A stretch of DNA of 64,000 bases, taken from Pyronema omphalodes. Lineage: Eukaryota; Ascomycota; Pezizomycetes; Pezizales; Pyronemataceae. The DNA is taken from the NCBI GenBank assembly GCA_024516155.1, contig JAJJXM010000016.1, positions 372,001-436,000 on the forward strand, written 5' to 3'. The notes under the pieces are model-generated. The model had not been told where the DNA came from and made no database searches. It saw nothing but the letters and a program-made list of their open reading frames with translations. Made by a program: the position numbers and the translations under genes. This document shows positions 25,001 through 34,150 of the stretch, piece after piece (position 1 is the stretch's first letter; each line of letters starts with the position of its first letter).

Positions 25001-26336
25001 GCACGGCATGTTCACTCCTGAATTCCTTCGACAAACTCATACAACCATGCGTAGCTGGCTAGATAAGCTTCTAGAAACCTCATGGGAAGCGGCCCAAGGA
25101 TCTGATCTTTTGATCGAATCTCCATCTTGTATGGGAGGTGTCCATATTGCTGAAGCTTTACACATCCCCTACTTCCGTGCTTTCACCATGCCATGGACAA
25201 GAACCAGAGCATACCCTCATGCCTTTGCTGTCCCGGAACGAAAAATGGGCGGTGCATTCAATTACCTCACCTACACGGTAATCGACCGAGTTTTCTGGGG
25301 CGCAACAGCAGGCCAAATCAACCGCTGGAGAAAAAACATGCTCGGCCTCCGTTCTACAGATCTCAGCAAGTTGCAGCTCAACAAAGTCCCCTTCCTGTAT
25401 AACTTTTCTCCAAATGTCGTCTCCCCGCCAATTGATTACCCCGATTGGGTCAGGGTTACGGGTTATTGGTTTCTGGATAATGAACCCGGCTTTATCCCAG
25501 ATCCAAAACTGGTCGCGTTTATCAAAAAGGCTAGACAAGATGGGAAGAAGATTGTGTATGTTGGTTTCGGCTCTGTTACAGTAGAAGACCCAGTCGCTAT
25601 GACTAGAACCATCGTCGAATCAGTCCTTGCAGCCGGCGTCCGCTGTATCCTAAGTAAAGGCTGGAGCGAGCGAGGCAAGCCCTCATCCAGTGCACCTAAC
25701 CCAACCGATACCCCTGCAGATAAAATCATCACCAACCCGCATCTTCTCTCCCCCGAAATCTTCCAAATTCTCTCTTGTCCACACGATTGGTTATTCCAGC
25801 AAATCGACGCAGCAGTTCACCATGGAGGCGCAGGAACTACTGGTGCTTCACTAAGAGCTGGCTTACCAACGGTTATTAAACCGTTTTTTGGTGATCAGTT
25901 CTTTTATGCGACCAGAGTTGAGGACCTGGGCGTCGGCGTTGCGTTGAGGAAACTTAATACTACTAGCTTCACTAAGGCTTTGGTTGAGGTTACCGGAAGT
26001 GAGAGGATTGTTACTAGAGCTAAGGTCTTGGGGGAGAAAATTAGAGCTGTGAGTTTATACCCCACCCCCTGGGAATAGTCCGACTATGATATGATGATGC
26101 TTGCTTGCTTGGTTATGATGATGCTTGCTTGATGATGCTTGCTTGCTTGATTACGATGATGATGGCTAATATACGATTCATACGCACAGGAAAATGGTGT
26201 GGCTACGGCTATTAAACATATCTATAGAGATATGGATTATGCCCTTAGTTTGATCAAAGATAAGAAACCTGACCTCGCAGGTGATCTTGCGGAAAGTGAT
26301 GAGAGTTGGACTTTTGTGGGGAATGATTTGGAGTAG
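22098..26336 (+). CDS. ATG26: Sterol 3-beta-glucosyltransferase ATG26/UGT51
   Basis: Five exons, 22098-22704, 22768-22871, 22929-23384, 23442-26048 and 26190-26336, close to 1306 codons plus stop. The order is an acidic N-terminus, GRAM 1 (EYPC...[22 protein letters not shown]), a PH domain ([33 protein letters not shown]; about 240-340), a Ser-rich linker, GRAM 2 ([20 protein letters not shown]; from about 680) and a C-terminal GT1-family domain. That domain begins at [14 protein letters not shown] (about 844) and contains [19 protein letters not shown] (about 1182) and PFFGDQ. The enzyme adds glucose from UDP-glucose to ergosterol at membranes; the PH/GRAM part targets phosphoinositides. 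In some fungi it is needed for pexophagy. The first intron is 63 nt, and its acceptor at 22767 restores the conserved GRAM start. Confidence 0.95.
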
Positions 26337-27291
26337 GGGGGATTGCGGCGAGTGGGGGGGTTGCGGCGAGTAGAGGGGATTACGGCGGGTGGGGTGGATA
26401 GGGGGTATGGGGAAGAGGGGGAAGAGGAGAGAGGCTTGGTTTGGTTTGGTTTTGGGGGCTTATATATATCTCTTCTTTTGATTCTGGATTTTACTTTTTG
26501 ATGGGTTTGATGTTGTTGATGGTTTTTTGATGTTGATGGGGTTTTTGATTTTTTTGATGGTTCTGATGGTTTTGATGGGGGTTTTTTGACTTTGACTTTG
26601 ATTTTGATTTTGAGGCATTTTTCGGATTGGGGATTGGGGATTGGGGATTTACATTGCGTTTGCGTTTGCATATCTTTTTTTTTAATGTTTTTAATGTTTT
26701 TGATGTTTTTGATGGGGTATTTGATGGGGTATTTAGCATTTGGATATAATTATCATGGATTTTGATTTAAGGATTGCGGGATTTCGAGGATTACATTTAC
26801 GGATTGCGGATTTACTACTTGTTATGGATTGGATTTGAGGATTACATTTGAGGATTACATTTGAGGATTGGATTGGATTACATTTGCGGATTACAGTTGA
26901 GGATTGCGGATTACATTTGAGGATTACATTTGAGGATTGGATTGATGTTTGCGGATTGATGTTTGATGTTTGATGTTTGGTATTTCATATTTATTATTTC
27001 ATATTTCATTTTTTATTATTATTATTATTATTTCATATTTCATATTTATGCTTTATTATTTATTATTTGATTTTAGATACTTAACTTTTAAAGGTTCAGA
27101 ATATATATAATGTAGTAAATATTATTTTTTCGGTATTTTTTGGTTTGAAGGGTTTTTTGAGAGAGAGGTTATGTATGGTAGGCTATGTAGGTTATGATCT
27201 ATTACCACTCACCATTCATCACTCATTACTCATCATCCGCCATTCACTACTCATCACTCACTACTCATCACCCACCACTCCACAACGAAAT
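26337..27291. other. Spacer with GT/A-rich degenerate repeats
   Basis: The sequence is made of imperfect TTTGATGTT/TTTGATGGG units (26480-26735), ATTACATTTGAGGATT units (26775-26975), TTATTATT runs and CACTACTCATCA units (27200-27275). No gene is visible. The LINE lies immediately to the right. Confidence 0.65.
26775..26975. repeat. Degenerate GAGGATTACATTT repeat
   Basis: At least ten irregular units based on GAGGATTACATTT and GCGGATT. The period is variable, so this looks like an old minisatellite. Confidence 0.7.
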
Positions 27292-27307
27292 AAAATCAAA
27301 AGCCAAA
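27292..27307. repeat. 5' target-site duplication of the LINE
   Basis: AAAATCAAAAGCCAAA occurs here and again at 33358-33373, exactly bracketing the element. Confidence 0.75.
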
Positions 27308-27421
27308 CCCACCGACACGCCACTCCAACGCTAATAAAACAACACGTTTTTCGCTTAATTATCCTAATCGGGAAGTCGGAGAGAACTCTCACGGCTTCAC
27401 GAATTCTACCCTCCGAGGCCC

Positions 27422-29243
27422 ATGGCTCCCATGAAGCCTCCCCCCCCTCCGCGCTTCGGCCTCACCTCCGATATGCGCATGTTCGGTGGCAGCAACTCAT
27501 CCCGAGTCTCCACGCCTGCCCCCGCCGCCGAAGACGACGTGTTTGGGTCCTCCGCACCCGGCACCCCAACGCGTCCCAGTAAAGACGCCCCCTCCGCAGC
27601 CCCAGGATCAGGTTGGTCCTCGGGGAGCTCCCTTTCTTCGTGCCCCAGCACTGTGAAGAAACGCGCACACGTTGCGGCCTTCGGGTCGCTCGTGCAAAGC
27701 GAACTCCGTTCCGCCCCCGCGGTAGGTTCCCAGGCCTCCCCCCAAGTCAGCGTGTCCCTTATGGACAAGTTGTCGGAGCGCCTCGCCGCTGCGGAGGAAC
27801 GTTTGAAGGCTCTGGAGGAGCAAATTCGTCTCCAGGAAGCCCGCCCATGCTCGTGCCCGCAGGCAAACCTCGCGACGTCGACCCAGTCTACCGCCCTTCG
27901 CCAGCCCCACCTTGTTGGCACCCAACAGTCTGCTCAGGCAGAGAAATCCAGAACTTCCTCCGTTGTCGTCGGCATGCCCAAGGCTGCCCCCATACCATCC
28001 CTCCCCGCCCTCCCGCGTGCGTCCAAACTCACCGCGGCCCAATCCTACGCCGCAAAGCTCCGCAGCAACCTCCCCGAGCTCCCCCCCCCCGCCCCCCCCT
28101 CCGGCGTGGCAGATCGTTCCCTCACGCAAACAGCTGAAGGCCCCCCAACGCCCTCCCAACTTCTCCGTCCCCGAAAAGAACCTCGCCGCTGAAGATCGCC
28201 GCATGATCTTCATCCGTCAGGAAGGCGCCCGCCCCTCGTCAAAACCAGACCAGGACTTCACCGCCGCCATCAACGTCTGCTTGCACCTCCGCGGTGCACC
28301 CCATTTCCACCGTGTAGCCCGAGTCTCCAGAAACTCGAAGGGAACGATCACGGCTACCACCAACCCGGGAGTGAGAGCGGATTCACTAATATCGTGCTAC
28401 CGCAACGAAATCCTCAATGCCATCCGCGAGGTTGACCGCTTTGTGGTGGACGTTAAACCCATGGACAAATGGGTCAAATTGAAAATCCACGCCATCCCCC
28501 TCAATCGTTTTCTGGGTAGAGGAAGGAATGGCCTGCAAAAGCTCGAGCTTGAGTTGCAAGCCAACCACGACCAGCTCGAGGTCATCCCAGGTGCTCGTTG
28601 GTTGGGCAGCAGACGAAGCATTCGCGAGCGCTTTGAACAGGGCGAAATTCAGTCGTCCTCAGCTGTCTTTTCGGTGAAGGGAACCCCCGCGGCGCAAATG
28701 CTCATCGCTCGGGGCGCCCTTCTAGGATCCTCTCGTTACCGTGTCGAGCTCTTCAACCACAACGGCCCTGACAGTCAGTGCTCGGGCTGTCTTAAGTGGG
28801 GACACATTCGGGAGAAATGTCAAACCCCCAAGCTCTTCCGTTGCCGATTCTGTGGTCAGCACCACGCTTCGGAGGAACACAAGTGCAGCATGATAGGATG
28901 CTCCACCTCCAAGGGACTCCCGTGCCAGCATTCGAAGGAGTCTGCTCGTTGCGTTAATTGCAAAGGCAATCACTACGCCAATGCTCGCAACTGTCCATCC
29001 CGCCTTGAAGCCTTCGCCCTGGCCCGTCAGCGTCGCCAGATGTCTTCCTCCTCCGATCAAGTCTCCTCTACAGCGGAAACCTCGCAACCAGAAGCAGACC
29101 CCTCCTCTTCCGCCTCCAGCGATCCAAACGAACCCTCAACCACGGAGACCACATCAGCCCTCTCCACCCCCCGTCCTGCAGCCACGGTGTCTGACCCAGA
29201 CGCTATGGTCGATGCCGATGTGCCGGATAACACCCAATGCTGA
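27422..29243 (+). CDS. LINE ORF1 (gag-like nucleic-acid-binding protein), frame change in poly-C
   Basis: The N-terminal part reads from ATG 27422 to a stop at 28192. The conserved remainder is open in another frame (27912-29243). The likely switch point is the C tract at 28080-28099 (ten C, G, eight C), where the sense changes from the KLRSNLPEL region to the AWQIVPSRKQ region. Removing or skipping one base, or adding two, would reconcile the frames. The C-terminal half holds zinc knuckles CSGCLKWGHIREKC (a perfect CX2CX4HX4C), CRFCGQHHASEEHKC and CVNCKGNHYANARNC. ORF1 proteins of this type bind element RNA. The change could be an assembly error in a homopolymer, a real inactivating indel, or ribosomal frameshifting. 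Confidence 0.8.
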
Positions 29244-32200
29244 AGTGCCTCACGGTACTTCAACTAAATTGCCGAAAGAGCGGTGAGGCTCTGACGGCGG
29301 TGATGGAGAGCGGTCTCGCTCTGGGTGCGGATGTGGTGTTGGTTCAGGAGCCCCCGACCTTCCAAGGTTGGCGCCATCCAGCCTACGAGTTCCTCTGGGG
29401 AGGAAGGGTTCTGACGGGGAGACGGCGGGATTCAGCGTGGCAGCTTCGTCCACGAGAGGACTTGGCTGCGCCCGGGGAAGGTGACCTCCAGGTGTTGGAC
29501 GTCACATGCAGAGGTCATAAACAAGTACGTATTGTAAATGTTTATGACGCTCCGCGGACTGATGATGGAGTGCGCCCTGCACGCAATGCGGACTGGCGCA
29601 GGATTATAGGACGGGACACTATTCTTGCTGGCGATTTCAACGCTCACAGCAGAAGGTGGAACCCCCTGTGCGAGAGGCCACTCCATCATCAGTTCTTGGA
29701 AGATCTGATGGACTCATTCGATCTCCGCTATGTCGGTGATGGTAAGGAAACCCACACCCAAACGGGCCAGATCCGACATAGCGTTATCGACTTAGTCCTG
29801 ACGACGATGGAGCTTGAAGCCCACGTCGTTGCGAAGCTCCTCGATGACCCGAATCACTCCACAACGTCCGATCATGAGGCGCTGATCTGGAAAGTGGACT
29901 CTGTGACGGTCCCAGAGGACTTCGACGCCCCAACTAGGGGATGGGCGGTTGGAGAATGGCTGGAGAGTGACGAAGGAGCGCAGAAAGCGGCGTTAGATTA
30001 TCGCCATCGAAGCGAACGCAGACCGCTCCTATCCGATCACTGCTCCGAGAACGACGTTGAAGAAGAGGTGGTTTGGGTACGTCAACAGTTGGTGGACATG
30101 CTGAACGCTCACGCTAGGAAGATTCGCATCACCGCTCGGTCTAAGAAGTGGTGGCACCCCGATGTTAAAGCAGCACGCAGCGAATACGGCCGGAAACGGA
30201 GGGCAGCCAAGCGCGGTCAATGTTCGATAGAGGAAGAACACCGCCTCCGCAACGCCTATCTCAGCACCCAACGTCGCCACAAACGAGAGTGTTGGGTTTC
30301 TTTCTTGGAGGGAGCCAACGGGGAGGCGGTATGGAAAGTCCTTCGCGCGACCAAACCGCGAAATGCTGCGGTGGTTGGATCTCTTGAGGATGAACACGGC
30401 AACCAGGCTGACGAGGAGGATGCCAAACGTCGAATGCTTGCAGACGTTTCTTTCCCCCCCCCGAACCCATACCCCGGTCACAGTGGCAACGAAGGTCCCC
30501 CAGGACGCGGATTCCTCCGAGTGACCCAAGAACTGGTCTCCGATTCGATCCACGGTCAGAGCAACTCTAAGGCTCCGGGTAGTGACGGGTTAGGAGTACC
30601 TATTATCAAGGCGCTCATGCGATGGGACCCTGAACGGGTGACTTCCATCGTCTATCACTGCGTGCGGCTAGGATTCCACCCAACCGACTGGAAAACTGCC
30701 AAAGGAGTCTGTATCCCCAAACCGGGAAAGACTTCCTACCGCAAAGCGAAGAGTTTCCGTATCATATCTCTCTTAAGCTGTCTGGGAAAGTTGGTAGAAA
30801 AAGTCGTCGCCACCCTCATCGCGGAGGAGGCCGAGAGGCTGCACGCTTTTCACGCTGGGCAATTTGGTGGGAGAAGAGGTCGCTCCGCCGTCGACGCCGC
30901 GGCAGTCTTAATTGAGGCGGTTGAATTCGCTTGGGAAAAGCAGAAACTCGCGGGCGCTCTAATGATGGACGTTAAAGGGGCCTTTCCCACTGTCAATCGA
31001 GACTGCCTTATGCGGAAAATGCGGCGAGCAGGCATGGATGAATGCTATGTGCGGTGGGTATCCTCGTTTATGAGTGATCGAAGAGTCGAGATATCACTAG
31101 GCGGCGATTCAGGCACTCCCATCGAGACGAACACCGGACTCCCCCAAGGATCCCCCGTATCCCCAGTCCTGTTCTTGATCTATATAGCCGATCTCGCTGA
31201 TCATGTCGAATCAAGAGTCCCCGACGTAACAGGCCTGTCGTTTGTCGATGATGTAACCTGGATCGTGACCGGTGATTCTGCTCGAGAGGTCTCCGATAAG
31301 CTTGAACGGTGCGCAAACGCCTGCTCGTGGTGGGCCTCCACCAACGCGGTGGTGTTTGAGACAGAAAAGACGGAAGCCATGCTTTTTTCTCGACGGAGGG
31401 GAGAGGCTAACCCTGACGAGGTCACAGTCTCGGTGGGTCCTCACCAGATCCCGTTCGCCTCGTCAGCCATCCGTTGGCTCGGCTTTTGGCTCGATCCAAA
31501 GCTCACTCTTAACCACCATCACCAAAAGTGGTTGACCAAGGCCAAGCAACAGCATGCTCGTCTGGCAAGGCTTTGTCGCGCTCAGGGACTCCCTCCGGGG
31601 AGCACTGCCAATCTGCAGAAGGCGGTAGTCCAGTCAGTGGCTATGTACGGCGCTGAGATTAACGCAGTCCGGCGCCTAAAAGGCAAGAGCTCGGGACGCA
31701 CTGCTCGGCTGCAACTGCTCCTCAATAAGCAAGCACGCGCGGTCACGGGGTGCTTCAAAACGACCCCACTCGGCTTCTTGATGGCTGAAAGTGCCGTACG
31801 CCCAGCGGAAGCGCTCATCAAAGGCCGAGAAGCGAAATTTCGGTCACGCCTTCTCACTCGCCCCCGCCCCGCCCCCCCCTCGACCGGCACTCAACCGTCC
31901 CCGACCGCTGCGGCTATCACTCGGCTGCTTAAGCGCACGGAAAAAGCATGTGGATTCGAAGCAGTCGAAAATGTCACAGTCCCCGACCGCTTTCGTCGCT
32001 TCCCTGTGGTGATCGCACCCAGGGCTGAAGCTGAAACCTTCGCCCGGAACTGGAGAAACCTCACGTCCACGACATGCATCTGGACAGATGGCTCTCGAAT
32101 GGAGGGACATACGGGAGCGGGAGTAGTCCGCTACATCAACGGAGCCTTTCGTTCTTCCCAGCACTACTTGGGTCGTCATACGGAGGTGTTCGACGCTGAG

Positions 32201-33013
32201 CTCTACGCCATCTGGCGAGGGCTCAAGGAGTTCCATTCCAATCACTTCTGGGATCCCAACTCGAATACCAAAGCGATCGTTTTTTCGGACGCCCAGGCTG
32301 CTCTCAAGCGTCTGGAGTCTGACACCCCCGGTCCCGGCCAGGAGCTTGCCAAACTTATCTCCCGCGAAGCCTACTACCTCCTCTTTGACTCCGGTATCGA
32401 CGTGGAATTCCATTGGATCCCGGGCCACAGCGATATCCCCGAAAACGAGGAAGCGGATCGAGTAGCTAAGGAAGCATCGAAGCATCGCTGCGACTCCCGT
32501 ATGCTCAAACGGTGTGACGATCCAGTGTGTGCTGTTCCGGCGTGGGCTTCCCTGGCGCACCTCAACAGGATCGCAACGGAAACGACATCAACTATCACTC
32601 GTCGCTGGATTAAGCAACAAACAGCGACCAGCCGTTCCTTCCGCCCCCGCCAAAAATGGGGAATCCGCCCTGAATTGGTTTCCCTCCCCAAACGCCGAGC
32701 AGCTGTGTTCCTCCAGCTTGCTTCAGGCCACGCCCTCATCGGCACCCATCTGGTGCGCGTTAAGAAAAAAGAGTCGGACCGGTGCTGGTGGTGCCAGTCG
32801 GAAAAAAGACAAACCAGAGGCCATTTGTTTGGAGAATGCCCCCGCTGGCGAAAGGAGTTCAAGACGTTGAAAGAGGAGGTTGAGAGAATACGGGGACGGA
32901 GGGGAAGGCCGAGAGGAAGGCTTAAGGTGGTGGATTTATTTAGGGACGATCGACTCACGAAAGCGATCTTGGAATTCTTATCTGCAACGGAGATAGGCAG
33001 AAGATACGTATAG
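29237..33013 (+). CDS. LINE ORF2: AP endonuclease, reverse transcriptase, RNase H
   Basis: 1258 residues, uninterrupted. The APE-type endonuclease (residues 1 to about 220) has Asn11, Glu38 in VQEPP, the GDFNAH motif and SDHEA. The reverse transcriptase shows KAPGSDGLG, FRIISLLSCLGKLVEK, Asp578 in MDVKGAF, LPQGSPVSPVLF and the catalytic FVDDV with Asp671/Asp672. An RNase H domain follows with all four acidic residues in place: Asp951 (WTDGS), Glu988 (AELYAI), Asp1018 (SDAQ) and Asp1074 (EEADRVA). A CX2CX9HX4C zinc motif (CWWCQSEKRQTRGHLFGEC) ends the protein. The enzyme nicks target DNA and copies element RNA there. Its start overlaps the ORF1 stop in ATGCTGA. All visible catalytic residues are intact, so it may be active. 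Confidence 0.95.
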   Translation: MLKCLTVLQLNCRKSGEALTAVMESGLALGADVVLVQEPPTFQGWRHPAYEFLWGGRVLTGRRRDSAWQLRPREDLAAPGEGDLQVLDVTCRGHKQVRIVNVYDAPRTDDGVRPARNADWRRIIGRDTILAGDFNAHSRRWNPLCERPLHHQFLEDLMDSFDLRYVGDGKETHTQTGQIRHSVIDLVLTTMELEAHVVAKLLDDPNHSTTSDHEALIWKVDSVTVPEDFDAPTRGWAVGEWLESDEGAQKAALDYRHRSERRPLLSDHCSENDVEEEVVWVRQQLVDMLNAHARKIRITARSKKWWHPDVKAARSEYGRKRRAAKRGQCSIEEEHRLRNAYLSTQRRHKRECWVSFLEGANGEAVWKVLRATKPRNAAVVGSLEDEHGNQADEEDAKRRMLADVSFPPPNPYPGHSGNEGPPGRGFLRVTQELVSDSIHGQSNSKAPGSDGLGVPIIKALMRWDPERVTSIVYHCVRLGFHPTDWKTAKGVCIPKPGKTSYRKAKSFRIISLLSCLGKLVEKVVATLIAEEAERLHAFHAGQFGGRRGRSAVDAAAVLIEAVEFAWEKQKLAGALMMDVKGAFPTVNRDCLMRKMRRAGMDECYVRWVSSFMSDRRVEISLGGDSGTPIETNTGLPQGSPVSPVLFLIYIADLADHVESRVPDVTGLSFVDDVTWIVTGDSAREVSDKLERCANACSWWASTNAVVFETEKTEAMLFSRRRGEANPDEVTVSVGPHQIPFASSAIRWLGFWLDPKLTLNHHHQKWLTKAKQQHARLARLCRAQGLPPGSTANLQKAVVQSVAMYGAEINAVRRLKGKSSGRTARLQLLLNKQARAVTGCFKTTPLGFLMAESAVRPAEALIKGREAKFRSRLLTRPRPAPPSTGTQPSPTAAAITRLLKRTEKACGFEAVENVTVPDRFRRFPVVIAPRAEAETFARNWRNLTSTTCIWTDGSRMEGHTGAGVVRYINGAFRSSQHYLGRHTEVFDAELYAIWRGLKEFHSNHFWDPNSNTKAIVFSDAQAALKRLESDTPGPGQELAKLISREAYYLLFDSGIDVEFHWIPGHSDIPENEEADRVAKEASKHRCDSRMLKRCDDPVCAVPAWASLAHLNRIATETTSTITRRWIKQQTATSRSFRPRQKWGIRPELVSLPKRRAAVFLQLASGHALIGTHLVRVKKKESDRCWWCQSEKRQTRGHLFGECPRWRKEFKTLKEEVERIRGRRGRPRGRLKVVDLFRDDRLTKAILEFLSATEIGRRYV

Positions 33014-33320
33014 GCATGGGCAAAAGGGCCAGGTGCTTGGAGGGTGATTTGTAAATTTTTTCATTACTTTTCTTTTGATTTTCACGATTTTTCTTTTTAG
33101 TTATAAGAGGGGAAGGTGTGAGCGATACGGGGAACTGTCAGGTTTCGGCTGGGGTTTAGGATTTTTTGTTTCTTTTTGGGTGTTTCTTTATTTACTTATC
33201 TTTTCGGGGACGTCACGGGGTGCAGGAGATTGGGGAGCCTCTTTAGGTGGTCTCGGCCACGAGGACAGGAAAAACGGATTTAGTTTCCCGCATAGGCCTT
33301 AAAGGCCTCGAACGGTGTAT

Positions 33321-33350
33321 GATTAAAATCAAATCAAATCAAATCAAATC
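33321..33350 (+). repeat. AAATC pentanucleotide tail of the LINE
   Basis: Five to six AAATC units (GATTAAAATCAAATCAAATC...) end the element, in place of a plain poly-A tail. Confidence 0.85.
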
Positions 33351-33357
33351 AAAAGCC

Positions 33358-33373
33358 AAAATCAAAAGCCAAA
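33358..33373. repeat. 3' target-site duplication of the LINE
   Basis: AAAATCAAAAGCCAAA, identical to 27292-27307. A further 15-nt match sits directly upstream (33346-33360), so the 3' side carries two overlapping copies at a 13-bp spacing. Confidence 0.75.
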
Positions 33374-33374
33374 A

Positions 33375-34150
33375 TAAAAATAAAATCCCATTCAGATCTG
33401 CTGCATGGACTTAAAAGTGATAATGGACTATCATGAAATATCACAATATATATATAGTTTCCAGTAACGAGTTGGAATTTTTATATCTTTTTATATTTTT
33501 ATATTTTTATATCTTCATCTTTTCCCTCAAAGCACAAATCCTTTTTTTCTCAAAAAAAAAAAAAAAAAAAAAAAAACCCGCAGTATTCCCCCATCAAGAC
33601 ATCAAAATAACCAATCCACCCCCCTTCACTTAACATTATCCAACATACCCCTCCCTCACTCGTCCATTCTACCGCACCTACCGCACCTGCCACAACAAAG
33701 CTTTTTCTTCAAAAAACCGATTTTTTCCAGTTCAAAACCAACCTTCAAGTTCCTCTTCATCTCACAGGTTTCAAGCTTATCTTCAACCGCAACAATGAGC
33801 ATGCAGCGTCAATTCCACAGAGACTGTGTCACTGGGGCAATGGGTCAAGCATGTGATCCTCTGATGCCCTTGGGCTTTGTTCTCGTAAAAGAAGCTTTAG
33901 AGGTGTAGGCTGTTCATAATCGGGCGGTGAAGGGCCTCACGTCTGTGAAAAAAAAAAAAAATTTAAAAAAAAGAAAGAAATCAATACCAAGCACACGCAC
34001 AAATCCAAATCAATTGATTCCAAAACGCAACTACACTATGTATGCAACAAAAAACAAAAAAACCAAGAGCAAAAAAAACCATGTGCAAACAAACCAAGGT
34101 TGAAAAAAAAAAAAAGAGCAAAGAAAAACACATCTCTAACCATCAAATCC
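33375..34150. other. Spacer between LINE and XPD 3' end
   Basis: A/T-rich with an A23-type run (33550-33573), a TATATTTTTATAT region and several poly-A runs (33950-34115). The segment 33700-33908 looks like a fungal promoter or leader with one short open frame (listed separately). No other gene is visible. Confidence 0.55.
33795..33908 (+). CDS. Possible 37-residue small protein
   Basis: An ATG in a good fungal context (CCGCAACAATGAGC), after a C/T-rich leader-like stretch, opens a 37-codon frame ending at TAG 33908. The peptide starts MSMQRQFHRDCVTG and has two Cys. I do not recognise it. The surroundings resemble a real transcription start region more than random spacer does, but such a short frame can arise by chance. 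It may also be the first exon of a lost or split gene. Confidence 0.2.
   Translation: MSMQRQFHRDCVTGAMGQACDPLMPLGFVLVKEALEV

Larger units (their letters stand above)
27308..33357 (+). mobile_element. Tad-like non-LTR retrotransposon (LINE), about 6.05 kb
   Basis: The element has a short 5' leader (27308-27421), ORF1 with zinc knuckles, ORF2 with endonuclease, reverse transcriptase and RNase H, a 3' UTR of about 300 bp and a tail of AAATC pentanucleotides (33325-33350). It is bracketed by a 16-bp direct repeat. There are no LTRs. The ORF1/ORF2 plan with a C-terminal RNase H and CCHC is that of the fungal Tad clade. The element is GC-richer than its flanks and ORF2 is fully open, with no scattered stops of the kind repeat-induced point mutation would make. 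I infer a recent insertion. ORF1 carries one frame change. Confidence 0.93.

Noticed and set aside
33795..33960. Spliceosomal or other known structured RNA near the LINE
   Set aside because: Could not match it to U1-U6, U3, SRP or RNase P/MRP landmarks by eye; kept only as a weak small-ORF candidate.
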